From Pseudomonas viridiflava (GTDB lineage Bacteria; Pseudomonadota; Gammaproteobacteria; Pseudomonadales; Pseudomonadaceae): a DNA stretch of 64,000 nt. Positions 17,807 through 24,137 of this stretch are shown here, one piece after another (positions within the stretch are counted from its first letter, which is position 1; each line of letters starts with the position of its first letter). The notes under the pieces are model-generated. The model made no database searches, was not told the DNA's origin, and was given only the letters and a program-made list of their open reading frames with translations. The stretch is taken from positions 248,001-312,000 of the forward strand of contig NZ_UWFN01000116.1 in assembly GCF_900602065.1 (NCBI RefSeq), read 5' to 3'. The translations under genes were made by a program, and so were the position numbers.

Positions 17807-18144
17807 TAGGGGCTAACCCGCTCTACCGCCTTATTGACCTTGTCGGCTGCCTGGCTTGCGGTATCGGCTGCCTGTACCGCATTAGCAGATGCCGCCTCGA
17901 CCTTGCCCGCAGCCTCTGTCGTCTTATCGGCCAACTTGCTCAGCCGCATATCACGCTGGGCTGTTGCCTCGTCGTAGCCCTGGCGAACCTCGGCGACTCG
18001 CTGCACGTACCAGTCACCGAGCTTCCACTGGGCAACCTGAAAGCCCATCGAGGCAGAACCGGCAGCGAGTAGGATTGCAATGACCCAGATCTCGATCCGA
18101 CGCCACCAGCGGCGGGCGATGAATTCCATTGAGCATCTGTCCAT
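17806..18144 (-). CDS. Membrane-anchored coiled-coil protein, spanin-like candidate
   Basis: 112-aa protein with a single N-terminal membrane helix (about residues 18-38, IEIWVIAILLAAGSASMGF) and a long periplasmic-type helix rich in Ala/Asp/Lys. The type II-like topology plus coiled coil, and the place between the Q region and terS, match an Rz-type inner-membrane spanin. I find no embedded Rz1 lipoprotein frame, so this is only a candidate. Start at 18144 follows GGAGGT and overlaps the previous stop as TGATG, so the two genes are coupled. Confidence 0.5.
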   Translation of the reverse strand: MDRCSMEFIARRWWRRIEIWVIAILLAAGSASMGFQVAQWKLGDWYVQRVAEVRQGYDEATAQRDMRLSKLADKTTEAAGKVEAASANAVQAADTASQAADKVNKAVERVSP

Positions 18145-18515
18145 CAGTTGTTACCTCCAAGCTGAGTGCGCAGACGGGAGATCTCTTGGCTCTGCGACGT
18201 GACCTTGTCGGTGAGCTGAGATACCTGGCTTGTGAGGGCATCGATACGCCCTTCCATCCGCCCTACTGCTGCAGCGAGCTCGTTACGCTCTTTGGCGAAT
18301 TGGTCAGCGCGCGCCTCAGCCTCTTTACGGGCCACACGCTCGGAATCGAGCAACTCATTCAGTCGGCGGACAGTGCCGATATCGGCGTTATCCATCGCCC
18401 GATCCGCTGCGTCCCGAGAGAGGAACTTGCGTAGCCACAGGAAGCCAGCAAGCAATACGGTGCCAGTACCGCCCAGCCAGGTAGCTGTGCCTGGGCCGAG
18501 GTCGGTAGGATCCAT
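18144..18515 (-). CDS. Membrane protein with C-terminal coiled coil (lysis region)
   Basis: About 123 aa. One membrane helix near the N-terminus (about 10-28, ATWLGGTGTVLLAGFLWL) is followed by about 80 residues of heptad-like helix (RRLNELLDSERVARKEAEAR, GRMEGRIDALTSQVSQLTDK). ATG at 18515 has GAGG 5 bp upstream; the ATG one codon earlier is too close to it. The position suggests lysis or its control, but neither holin nor endolysin signatures are clear. Confidence 0.5.
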   Translation of the reverse strand: MDPTDLGPGTATWLGGTGTVLLAGFLWLRKFLSRDAADRAMDNADIGTVRRLNELLDSERVARKEAEARADQFAKERNELAAAVGRMEGRIDALTSQVSQLTDKVTSQSQEISRLRTQLGGNN

Positions 18516-18672
18516 CATTACCTCAAAATAAAAGGACCACGGGGATGCGGCCAAGGGAGCGACAGGGTCGAAAGAGGCCCTCGCTGAACGTGACGATCAG
18601 AGGTTCCGAGGGAAGTTGAATCAGATACGGCAGCGCTCCCAGCTTGGAGCAATTGGTAAGTAAGCGGAAACG

Positions 18673-18699
18673 AAAAAGCCCAGGTTTGTGCCTGGGCTT
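18673..18699 (-). terminator. Intrinsic terminator in late operon leader region
   Basis: On the minus strand a 9-bp stem AAGCCCAGG/CCTGGGCTT with a 6-nt loop is followed by five T. It lies downstream of the 70-aa disordered gene. Confidence 0.75.
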
Positions 18700-18729
18700 G
18701 AGTACGGTGAATCGAATGTCTTGGCCGCG

Positions 18730-18942
18730 TTATGCGCCGCCGTTTTTGCGACCTGTCTGAGCATCCTGATCCGACCCGGGGTTGCCCGGTGGCGGATTCC
18801 AGTCTTCCGGCTTCTCGCCTGTACCCTGTTTCGGCTCGGAGGACGTTTGATCCAGGCCAGAGTCGTGGTCGGCGCCGGTATCAACACCTTTCTCATCTGG
18901 ACCTGGATAAGCGGCTCCTGGCCCGTTGTTCTCAATCGCCAT
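18730..18942 (-). CDS. Small Pro/Gly/Asp-rich disordered protein
   Basis: 70-aa protein (MAIENNGPGAAYPGPDEKGV...) dominated by Pro, Gly, Asp, Glu and Lys and ending TGRKNGGA. No fold is expected. GGAG lies 7 bp before the ATG at 18942 (an ATG one codon earlier is also possible). It is bracketed by intrinsic terminators on both sides. Function unknown. Confidence 0.5.
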   Translation of the reverse strand: MAIENNGPGAAYPGPDEKGVDTGADHDSGLDQTSSEPKQGTGEKPEDWNPPPGNPGSDQDAQTGRKNGGA

Positions 18943-19041
18943 CATGATTCTCCGAATAGGGCGCAGGTGGTCTGCGCATACAATTGGGAGAGCCTTACCG
19001 GCGGCTAAGTGCCGAGCGCCCGACGGGCGGAGATCGGAAAC

Positions 19042-19069
19042 AAAAAAGCCCAGGGCATTGGCCGGGCTT
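19042..19069 (-). terminator. Intrinsic terminator in late operon
   Basis: On the minus strand AAGCCCGG pairs with a GGGCTT-containing arm carrying one bulged base, followed by six T. It lies downstream of the 4-TM protein gene. Confidence 0.6.
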
Positions 19070-19092
19070 ATCACAAAAAAAACGCTAATCAG

Positions 19093-19518
19093 CTAACCCT
19101 GAAACGCGGCAGGTCCGCGTAACAGCCAATACAAAACGCTTGCTGCTGAAGTCAGAGAAAGAACAAGTGCAGCGAAGCCGGCCGACGAGTTCAGGGCGTA
19201 TGTCGCGCTCACCAAAGCTGTGAGACATGCTGACAGCAACAACGGCGAATAGCACAGCAGCCGCAGCACCACTTTCTTACCGCTACCAAGTGTCGACTGA
19301 CGCTCCAGTAGCTTGCCAAGCCCAGCAACGCACAGTGAAAAAGTACCAACCGCCATCAGCATGACGAAATACATTACAACTGGCGGGAGCCCGTAAATAT
19401 TTGAAGCGTCCGCCGGATTATCTCTGAACCCATGAACGGAATAGCCCAGTGCGGCAAGTGACACGGGAAATAAGATAAATACAAGATTTCTGGCTAGCGC
19501 TGACATTCCTGAGTCCAT
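19093..19518 (-). CDS. Small integral membrane protein
   Basis: About 141 aa with four predicted membrane helices (near NLVFILFPVSLAALGY, PPVVMYFVMLMAVGTFSLCV, LLCYSPLLLSACLTALVSA, FAALVLSLTSAASVLYWLL). No family recognised. It is the first gene after the pR'/tR'-like unit and is flanked by terminators, so it could be a lysis, exclusion or cargo protein. The start is uncertain: ATG 19518 and ATG 19506 both lack a well-spaced ribosome site. Confidence 0.5.
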   Translation of the reverse strand: MDSGMSALARNLVFILFPVSLAALGYSVHGFRDNPADASNIYGLPPVVMYFVMLMAVGTFSLCVAGLGKLLERQSTLGSGKKVVLRLLCYSPLLLSACLTALVSATYALNSSAGFAALVLSLTSAASVLYWLLRGPAAFQG

Positions 19519-19599
19519 GCTCGGTGGTTGAACTCGACACGGTAGCACGCAACGCTAGGGCCCCCGAATCACGAAGGGGCATATGATATTTAATGACAC

Positions 19600-19626
19600 A
19601 AAAAAACCCACTCAAATGGCGGGTTT
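19600..19626 (-). terminator. tR'-like terminator just after candidate late promoter
   Basis: On the minus strand AAACCCGC pairs with GTGGGTTT (one G-T pair) across a 7-nt loop and is followed by seven T. It stands about 40 bp downstream of a TTGACT-N17-CATCAT promoter, the arrangement of lambda pR'-tR'. Confidence 0.7.
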
Positions 19627-19668
19627 CTTGGAGCAAGTTGCCGTAGGCAAAATACTCAATGTGGCGAA

Positions 19669-19697
19669 ATGATGCCCTCAGCCGTGCGGGAAGTCAA
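19669..19697 (-). promoter_or_regulatory. Candidate late promoter (pR'-like)
   Basis: Minus strand: -35 TTGACT at 19697-19692, exactly 17 bp, then -10 CATCAT at 19674-19669. It lies between the Q-position gene and its terminator, as in lambdoid late control. Confidence 0.5.
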
Positions 19698-19739
19698 CTG
19701 ATAGATACGCGCTGATATTGATATGGACGAAACGGGACA

Positions 19740-20321
19740 TCAGGCCGCCGCTTTCATCTGATAAATCACCGCTCCGACCGGACTAAGCGCCATTCGATCA
19801 AGGTCCTCACAGCACTCAAACGAAAGAGCAATAATCGGTTCCCAGTCCCTAGCCCAGGCACATGATTCAATCCTGCATCCATACTCGGCCCACAGCCAGC
19901 TTCGAAACTTTTCGGCACTGGCCAGCGGATCGTCATTAGCCGACTGACCGCCCTGATGCATGTACTGATACCGGCGCATCACCCCTTTAACCACAAACTC
20001 CAGCTTTTCCCGCTTTGCTGCCGTCATGCGCTTGGACTTCGACACGACCATGCCGAATACCACCTCCTCGGCAGCCTCACGGATGTTGTCGTCACGGTTT
20101 GCGGCGTACATGTACTCACCGAATACACGTACTTGCGGGTGAAGCTTGGCGATCGCCGACTGGATGTGACCGGCCAAAGCACTGTGCATCGCGTGATTTG
20201 CCGTGGGGCCGCGCTCCGTTGCCTGTACCACCACGCCCAACTGAACGACGTCCGAGGACTGACCAGGTGCAGGGTTATAGGTGCAGTCATGCCACGCCTG
20301 ACGTGCTGAGTTGATATTCAT
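19740..20321 (-). CDS. Q-position protein, candidate late antiterminator
   Basis: 193-aa protein not matching a family I can name with certainty. It is helical and basic in the middle (SKSKRMTAAKREKLEFVVKG), with several Trp/Cys (CRIESCAWARDWEP) and the C-terminus ALSPVGAVIYQMK. It follows ninB and ninG and directly precedes the candidate pR'/tR', exactly where lambda has Q. The many terminators inside the late operon require an antiterminator, and this is the only gene positioned to encode one. Role inferred from position. Confidence 0.5.
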   Translation of the reverse strand: MNINSARQAWHDCTYNPAPGQSSDVVQLGVVVQATERGPTANHAMHSALAGHIQSAIAKLHPQVRVFGEYMYAANRDDNIREAAEEVVFGMVVSKSKRMTAAKREKLEFVVKGVMRRYQYMHQGGQSANDDPLASAEKFRSWLWAEYGCRIESCAWARDWEPIIALSFECCEDLDRMALSPVGAVIYQMKAAA

Positions 20322-20902
20322 GCTGCCTGCCCCTTCTTGAGTTCTCTGGTCAGTGCCCGGTACATGGCCGTAAGGGCCTTCAATTCTTCGACGGTGTATT
20401 TCTGGGGCTCATGAGGCCCTTCCAGCCAATCCACTTTCTCGGCTCCGATGCGCAGCACCAGGTTGATCCGGTATTCCACGATGTTCCCGGACTTGTGCTG
20501 ATTGCACGGCACGCACTGCTTGTGGCAATTCAGCGGCTCGAAGCGCAGCGCGGGGTTACTCCCCACTGTCCGGTAATGCCCAGCGTCGTACTTACCCTGG
20601 TGATGACGACCGCAGCTGATGCAGGGCAGCAATGCGTCACGCTCGCGAACCCAAGCGTTGAAAGCCTGCTGAGTGTCCTTGAGGTGATCCGCCCTGCTCT
20701 TCAGCTTCTCCTTGCGAACTTTGATCTCCGCGCGCTGGACGTCGGCAAGAGCCTTTCGAGCCTTTGGCGCGTGTCTCGGTGCGTCGATCATTGCGCAGGC
20801 TGGACTGCACACCGCTTGGCCGAGCCTCTGCGGGACGAATGAGGCCCCGCAATCAACAACACGGCATTTCTTGGGTTTGCGCTCTTTGATGGCGAGTCTC
20901 AT
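20318..20902 (-). CDS. ninG: NinG/Rap recombination protein
   Basis: 194-aa lambda NinG-like protein. The zinc-binding/HNH-like block CISCGRHHQGKYDAGHYRTVGS is followed by LNCHKQCVPCNQHKSGN. The N-terminus has a further Cys cluster (CRVVDCGASF, CSPACAM). NinG (Rap) is a structure-specific endonuclease that cuts recombination intermediates in the Red pathway. It is coupled by 4-bp overlaps to ninB and to the Q-position gene. Confidence 0.88.
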   Translation of the reverse strand: MRLAIKERKPKKCRVVDCGASFVPQRLGQAVCSPACAMIDAPRHAPKARKALADVQRAEIKVRKEKLKSRADHLKDTQQAFNAWVRERDALLPCISCGRHHQGKYDAGHYRTVGSNPALRFEPLNCHKQCVPCNQHKSGNIVEYRINLVLRIGAEKVDWLEGPHEPQKYTVEELKALTAMYRALTRELKKGQAA

Positions 20903-21369
20903 GCCGCCACCTCACCCAGCAGATCCGAGAACACAACGCCGTGACGGGTGAAGTACGCGACGATCCGGTCGGTGTAAGCGATGCCCTGAGCGCGATTGAA
21001 CAGGCTGGTCACCGGAAACCCATCAGGCCCGAACAAATGGCAGCCGCCCATCATGTCCAACTTCGCTTCGTAGGACAGATGACGCATTACCCGATACCAG
21101 TCAGCCTGAAACCCGGCGTCCTCGTTCAGCAGGATCTGCACGCCAATGTGCAGCTTGCAGTACTTGCGCGCCTCGGCGGGGTCGCCGATCTGGGTCATCT
21201 CGGAGATGCGCTTGTACATCGCGAACCAGAGTGCGTTTTGATCCAGGGTGCGGTCCTTGCCCGGGCGCAGTGACACGACCACGAAGCGCTTGTCGCGGTA
21301 CATTGTGGTCAGGCTTGTGATGGCCTCGGTGAGCTTGGCCTGGCAGTTGACGCTGATTTTTTCAGTCAT
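20899..21369 (-). CDS. ninB: NinB recombination protein
   Basis: 156-aa lambda NinB (Orf)-like protein. The conserved RTLDQNALWFAMYKRIS region and the basic patch VVVSLRPGKDR are visible. NinB binds SSB and single-stranded DNA and substitutes for RecFOR in phage recombination. It lies between the P-like gene and ninG, each overlapping by 4 bp. Confidence 0.88.
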   Translation of the reverse strand: MTEKISVNCQAKLTEAITSLTTMYRDKRFVVVSLRPGKDRTLDQNALWFAMYKRISEMTQIGDPAEARKYCKLHIGVQILLNEDAGFQADWYRVMRHLSYEAKLDMMGGCHLFGPDGFPVTSLFNRAQGIAYTDRIVAYFTRHGVVFSDLLGEVAA

Positions 21370-22151
21370 CGCGCAGCCCTCTTCAATTCCAAATCCTCGG
21401 CCTGCTGCTGCAGCAATGCGAGACGGTCAGCCAAATCATTGGCGGCTTGAATCTTCAGCTCGGTGCGTCTTTCTTCGCTGGCCCGGCTCATCTCAACCAT
21501 GCTGTCCTTCACTGCCTTGAGCTTTTCCCGGACGTTCGCGCTGGGCCGTGTCACCTGCCCAGTGAGAAGCCCTGCGATGGCTTGGCCGTCTTGGCTGATT
21601 GGTACGACGTTGAGGTCAGCCAGATACAACTGCCCGCGCTCCTGAGGAATGCGCTGCATCTGCACGGCCTTGGTGATGGCCTGAACACGACGATTGGCGT
21701 CAAAGCCAATAGAGGCGTGCCAGTTCACGGCCTTGTGATCCTCGCGGGCCTGACTGACCAGACGTTCGTAAGCGCTGATGAACGCCATACGCGCGCCGAT
21801 CTTGTCACCTGCATCGAGCACAGGTTTGGCGGCAGCCAAGGCGAGCTGGATCTCGTCAGTGAGCACCACCGTTTCGAATTCGTCGTTGGTGGTCATGGCG
21901 ATCGCCCATGCCTCGTCCTTGCCCGGGCGGCCATCCTCAGCTTCGATGCGTTGCAGCACAGCAGCCAGGGTGAAGCGGCCGGTCAGTTCGCGGCGGCACG
22001 ACTGAAGTGCTTTGCGGATGTCGCCGGGCGGATACACAGACAGGTCTTCGGCCATCAGTTCAGCAGCAGTCGCGCTGATCGTTTGCCCGAGAGTTTCGGC
22101 AGTGGCGCAGATCGCACCGGCCAGTTCTGCAACCTTGTCAGAGGAAAGCAT
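21366..22151 (-). CDS. Replication protein P-like (helicase loader candidate)
   Basis: 261-aa protein in lambda P position, directly after the O-like initiator. The N-terminal half reads AELMAEDLSVYPPGDIRKAL...CRRELTGRFTLAAVLQRIEAEDGRPGKDEAW, a pattern seen in phage replication proteins that recruit the host helicase. The C-terminal half is charged helix. ATG at 22151 has GGAGGG upstream and gives a 14-bp overlap with the O-like gene. Helicase-loader function is inferred mostly from context. Confidence 0.6.
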   Translation of the reverse strand: MLSSDKVAELAGAICATAETLGQTISATAAELMAEDLSVYPPGDIRKALQSCRRELTGRFTLAAVLQRIEAEDGRPGKDEAWAIAMTTNDEFETVVLTDEIQLALAAAKPVLDAGDKIGARMAFISAYERLVSQAREDHKAVNWHASIGFDANRRVQAITKAVQMQRIPQERGQLYLADLNVVPISQDGQAIAGLLTGQVTRPSANVREKLKAVKDSMVEMSRASEERRTELKIQAANDLADRLALLQQQAEDLELKRAAR

Positions 22152-23106
22152 TGCGCGGCCCTCCCTCACGAATCTTGCGGCCAGCTTCCTGTGCCGCATT
22201 CATGTTGGCTTGTGTGTCTTCCTGCTGACGCGCTGTCCTGCCGTTCATTTGGGTCTGCGTAACCCACTGGGTGTGGTAGCCCTCAGCGTTGGCCAGCAGT
22301 TCGTTGAGGCTGTGGCATTTGCGGATCAGTTGGGCGTCGTTGATGCCTAGGTAGTACGCAGCCACGCTGTGAGCCACGTCGATCCCGAGGCGTCCGATGA
22401 GCAAGCCGACCTGCCCTCCCACCTTCGCATTCCAGACCGGCCACGCCTTGTAGCGTTTGCGGTAGGACATGGCGTAGTTCGCCCAAGTCTTGAAGGTTTT
22501 GCAGGACTGATCTTTGGGGCCGGGCATATCGGCGGGGATTTCAACTCGGGGCGCTTCGATGCCGCCAACCAGCACCAAGCCGCTGGACCGGTTCGGCTTG
22601 TCCGAGCCGTCCTGCAAATCCTGATTACTGGTTACCGGATTGGTACCCTGATTATTGGTATCCTGATTTGTCGGAAATTTTTCCGACCTTGGCTCGGATT
22701 TTTTTCCGACCTTGCTCGGAGATTTATCCGAGGTAGATCGGATTTTTTTCCGACCATCAATCGCATCTGAGGTCGGATATTTTTCCGACCCATCCAGTTT
22801 ACGATTCCACTCTTTCGCCTTCTCAGTGAGACGAATCAAAGTGATGCTCGACGTGCTGGAAAGCTCAATCAAGCCCGCGTCTCGCAGGGCTTTCAGAAGT
22901 CGGTAAGCGGTGTCAGGCTTATCAGTCAGCAACGGCAATTCGTCAACGATCTTGCTCTTGCTCAACGCGAAGTAGATCCCGGTACCCGTCTTGATTGGAT
23001 TGGCCCAACTCGGACACTCGTAGACGAAGGCAAACAGCAGGGCTTGCTGAGCATTCAGCCCCCACTCCAACGCCTTCGCCTGGTTAATCGTGACGGTGTA
23101 TTGCAT
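22138..23106 (-). CDS. Replication initiator, lambda O-like
   Basis: 322-aa initiator. The N-terminal winged-helix region (about 1-95, ...LLTDKPDTAYRLLKALRDAGLIEL...) should bind the iterons. The middle (about 105-170) is a Lys/Ser/Pro/Asn/Gln-rich linker encoded by the iterons themselves. The C-terminal domain (TFKTWANYAMSYRKRYKAW onward) resembles the part of phage replication proteins that contacts the P-type loader. The start at ATG 23106 has GGAAGGG upstream. Having the origin inside the initiator gene is the lambda arrangement. Confidence 0.75.
   Translation of the reverse strand: MQYTVTINQAKALEWGLNAQQALLFAFVYECPSWANPIKTGTGIYFALSKSKIVDELPLLTDKPDTAYRLLKALRDAGLIELSSTSSITLIRLTEKAKEWNRKLDGSEKYPTSDAIDGRKKIRSTSDKSPSKVGKKSEPRSEKFPTNQDTNNQGTNPVTSNQDLQDGSDKPNRSSGLVLVGGIEAPRVEIPADMPGPKDQSCKTFKTWANYAMSYRKRYKAWPVWNAKVGGQVGLLIGRLGIDVAHSVAAYYLGINDAQLIRKCHSLNELLANAEGYHTQWVTQTQMNGRTARQQEDTQANMNAAQEAGRKIREGGPRNAFL
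22670..22790. repeat. Phage replication origin: five 19-bp palindromic iterons
   Basis: Five copies at 22670-22688, 22693-22711, 22715-22733, 22737-22755 and 22772-22790. The consensus is GTCGGATTTTTTTCCGACC, each an imperfect palindrome. Start-to-start spacing is 23, 22, 22 and 35 bp, so the first four sit on the same face of the helix. They lie within the initiator gene. A T/A-rich direct-repeat tract (22620-22669) next to them could be the unwinding region. Confidence 0.8.
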
Positions 23107-23210
23107 GTCAGCCCTTCCCGACCATATTGGCCAATTCAAGGCAGCTCGATGACATCGTGCGCACCACGTTTTCGTGATTCGAAAAATGTGGCGCGGGATT
23201 CTTCAGGGCC

Positions 23211-23299
23211 TGTACATCGGTATTAGAGGTATGCATAATCGGCCTCACAGAGTTGCTACGAATGCAGTTGAAAGAGCCCGGTTGCCGCCGGGCTTTTTT
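23211..23299 (+). ncRNA. Candidate oop-like antisense RNA with promoter
   Basis: Plus-strand promoter-like elements TGTACA (23211-23216) and CATAAT (23234-23239) with 17-bp spacing predict a start near 23246. A terminator ends at 23299, giving an RNA of about 55 nt with no reading frame. It lies between the cII-position gene and the O-like gene and runs against the early transcript, as lambda oop does. No expression evidence. Confidence 0.4.
23275..23299 (+). terminator. Intrinsic terminator on plus strand
   Basis: Stem AGCCCGG (23275-23281)/CCGGGCT (23288-23294) with a 6-nt loop, then six T. No plus-strand protein gene precedes it, which suggests a short antisense RNA. Confidence 0.75.
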
Positions 23300-23320
23300 G
23301 TGCCTGCAATTCGGGGTTTG

Positions 23321-23563
23321 CTATTGGGAGCCTTCATCAGTCCCTCCTTTTTCAGGGCCTATTAAGTCCTGCGGCGGGTCACGCCGTGTTGTGGGCAGGT
23401 GTCGGATTTTTCCGGCTCCCTTGGGCCTGGTTTTTTCGAAGATCCGCTCTGCTCCAAGCTTTGTGGCGTACTCATCCGGGGTCATACCCGCAGCCTTTGC
23501 CAGCCTTTCAAGCTTTTCGTAGAGCTTCCCGTCGATCCCGTGGCAGATCGTGTTTTCGGGCAC
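23321..23563 (-). CDS. Small early protein, unknown (cII position)
   Basis: 80-aa protein starting at GTG 23563 with AAGGAGG 6 bp upstream. The first 45 residues (GKLYEKLERLAKAAGMTPDEYATKLGAERI) look like a helical RHH/Arc-like unit. The C-terminal half is basic and Pro-rich. It is in the operon cro - RHH gene - this gene - O. It could be a cII-like or other early DNA-binding regulator; no specific family recognised. Confidence 0.55.
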   Translation of the reverse strand: MPENTICHGIDGKLYEKLERLAKAAGMTPDEYATKLGAERIFEKTRPKGAGKIRHLPTTRRDPPQDLIGPEKGGTDEGSQ

Positions 23564-23583
23564 GTTGGCCTCCTTCAGGGACT

Positions 23584-23778
23584 TCAGGCCATCTGGTGTT
23601 TGTCGGTAACATCCTGCTCAACGATGCTTTCCAGCTTCTCTTCCACGCACATGCGTACGAAGACGGCCAATTGCAGTTTGTGAAGACGCGCCACTGCCTT
23701 GAGCGCTTCATAGGTCTCATCGTCGTAGCGGGACTTAATCTCCCGGTCTTTCACGTGGCGCGAATCGTCGTATGCCAT
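23584..23778 (-). CDS. Small ribbon-helix-helix-like DNA-binding protein
   Basis: 64-aa protein. The segment DREIKSRYDDETYEALKAVA followed by KLQLAVFVRMCVEEKLESIV fits an Arc/MetJ-type ribbon-helix-helix: one strand, two helices. Such proteins bind DNA as dimers. It is located between cro and the cII-position gene on the early rightward transcript, so a role in early gene control is likely. Confidence 0.6.
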   Translation of the reverse strand: MAYDDSRHVKDREIKSRYDDETYEALKAVARLHKLQLAVFVRMCVEEKLESIVEQDVTDKHQMA

Positions 23779-23808
23779 CGAAGGCTTCCTTGTGTGGTTG
23801 GAATGGGG

Positions 23809-24033
23809 TTAAGCGGCTGTTAACGGCTGTTTTTCTGGAGGAAAGGCTTCGTCGAGAACGCACTTCGCACCGAGTACGTTCAGTGCGTTCACGATCAAGC
23901 GCGCCTCGCTAAGCCCTGGGCTGCGAAGGCCTGACTCGTAATTCGCTAGGCGGGACTGATTCCAGCCGAGCGCCCGGCGCAGCGCTGCCTGAGTTACGCC
24001 AGCCCTCTCGCGGATCATTCGGACTTGATTCAT
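23809..24033 (-). CDS. cro: Cro-like repressor
   Basis: 74-aa XRE-family HTH protein (MNQVRMIRERAGVTQAALRRALGWNQSRLANYE...) covering residues 1-55, with a short C-terminal tail. I start it at the ATG at 24033, preceded by GGAGGAG; an ATG at 24048 overlaps that ribosome site. It is divergent from cI across the operator region, the lambda cro position, and first in the early rightward operon. Confidence 0.8.
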   Translation of the reverse strand: MNQVRMIRERAGVTQAALRRALGWNQSRLANYESGLRSPGLSEARLIVNALNVLGAKCVLDEAFPPEKQPLTAA

Positions 24034-24065
24034 GTGGTGCTCCTCCATAATTAAACACAGGATAA

Positions 24066-24125
24066 AACACGTATCGTGTTATTAGCAATCACAATAAGTG
24101 AAAGCCGGGTATTTCAATACGTGAT
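24066..24125. promoter_or_regulatory. Operator region between cI and cro
   Basis: Three 15-bp sites of form A(A/T)CAC-N5-GTG(A/T)T lie at 24066-24080 (AACACGTATCGTGTT, perfect dyad), 24088-24102 (ATCACAATAAGTGAA) and 24111-24125 (ATTTCAATACGTGAT, one weak half). Spacing is 22 and 23 bp, about two helical turns, as in lambda OR1-OR3. The same motif recurs at 29041 and 29065. Confidence 0.65.
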
Positions 24126-24137
24126 TGAATCCCGCGC

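Noticed and set aside
22670..22790. CRISPR-like array (regular repeats with about 22-bp period)
   Set aside because: Repeats are 19 bp, palindromic, with only 3-4 bp between most units, and lie inside a replication gene; they are iterons.
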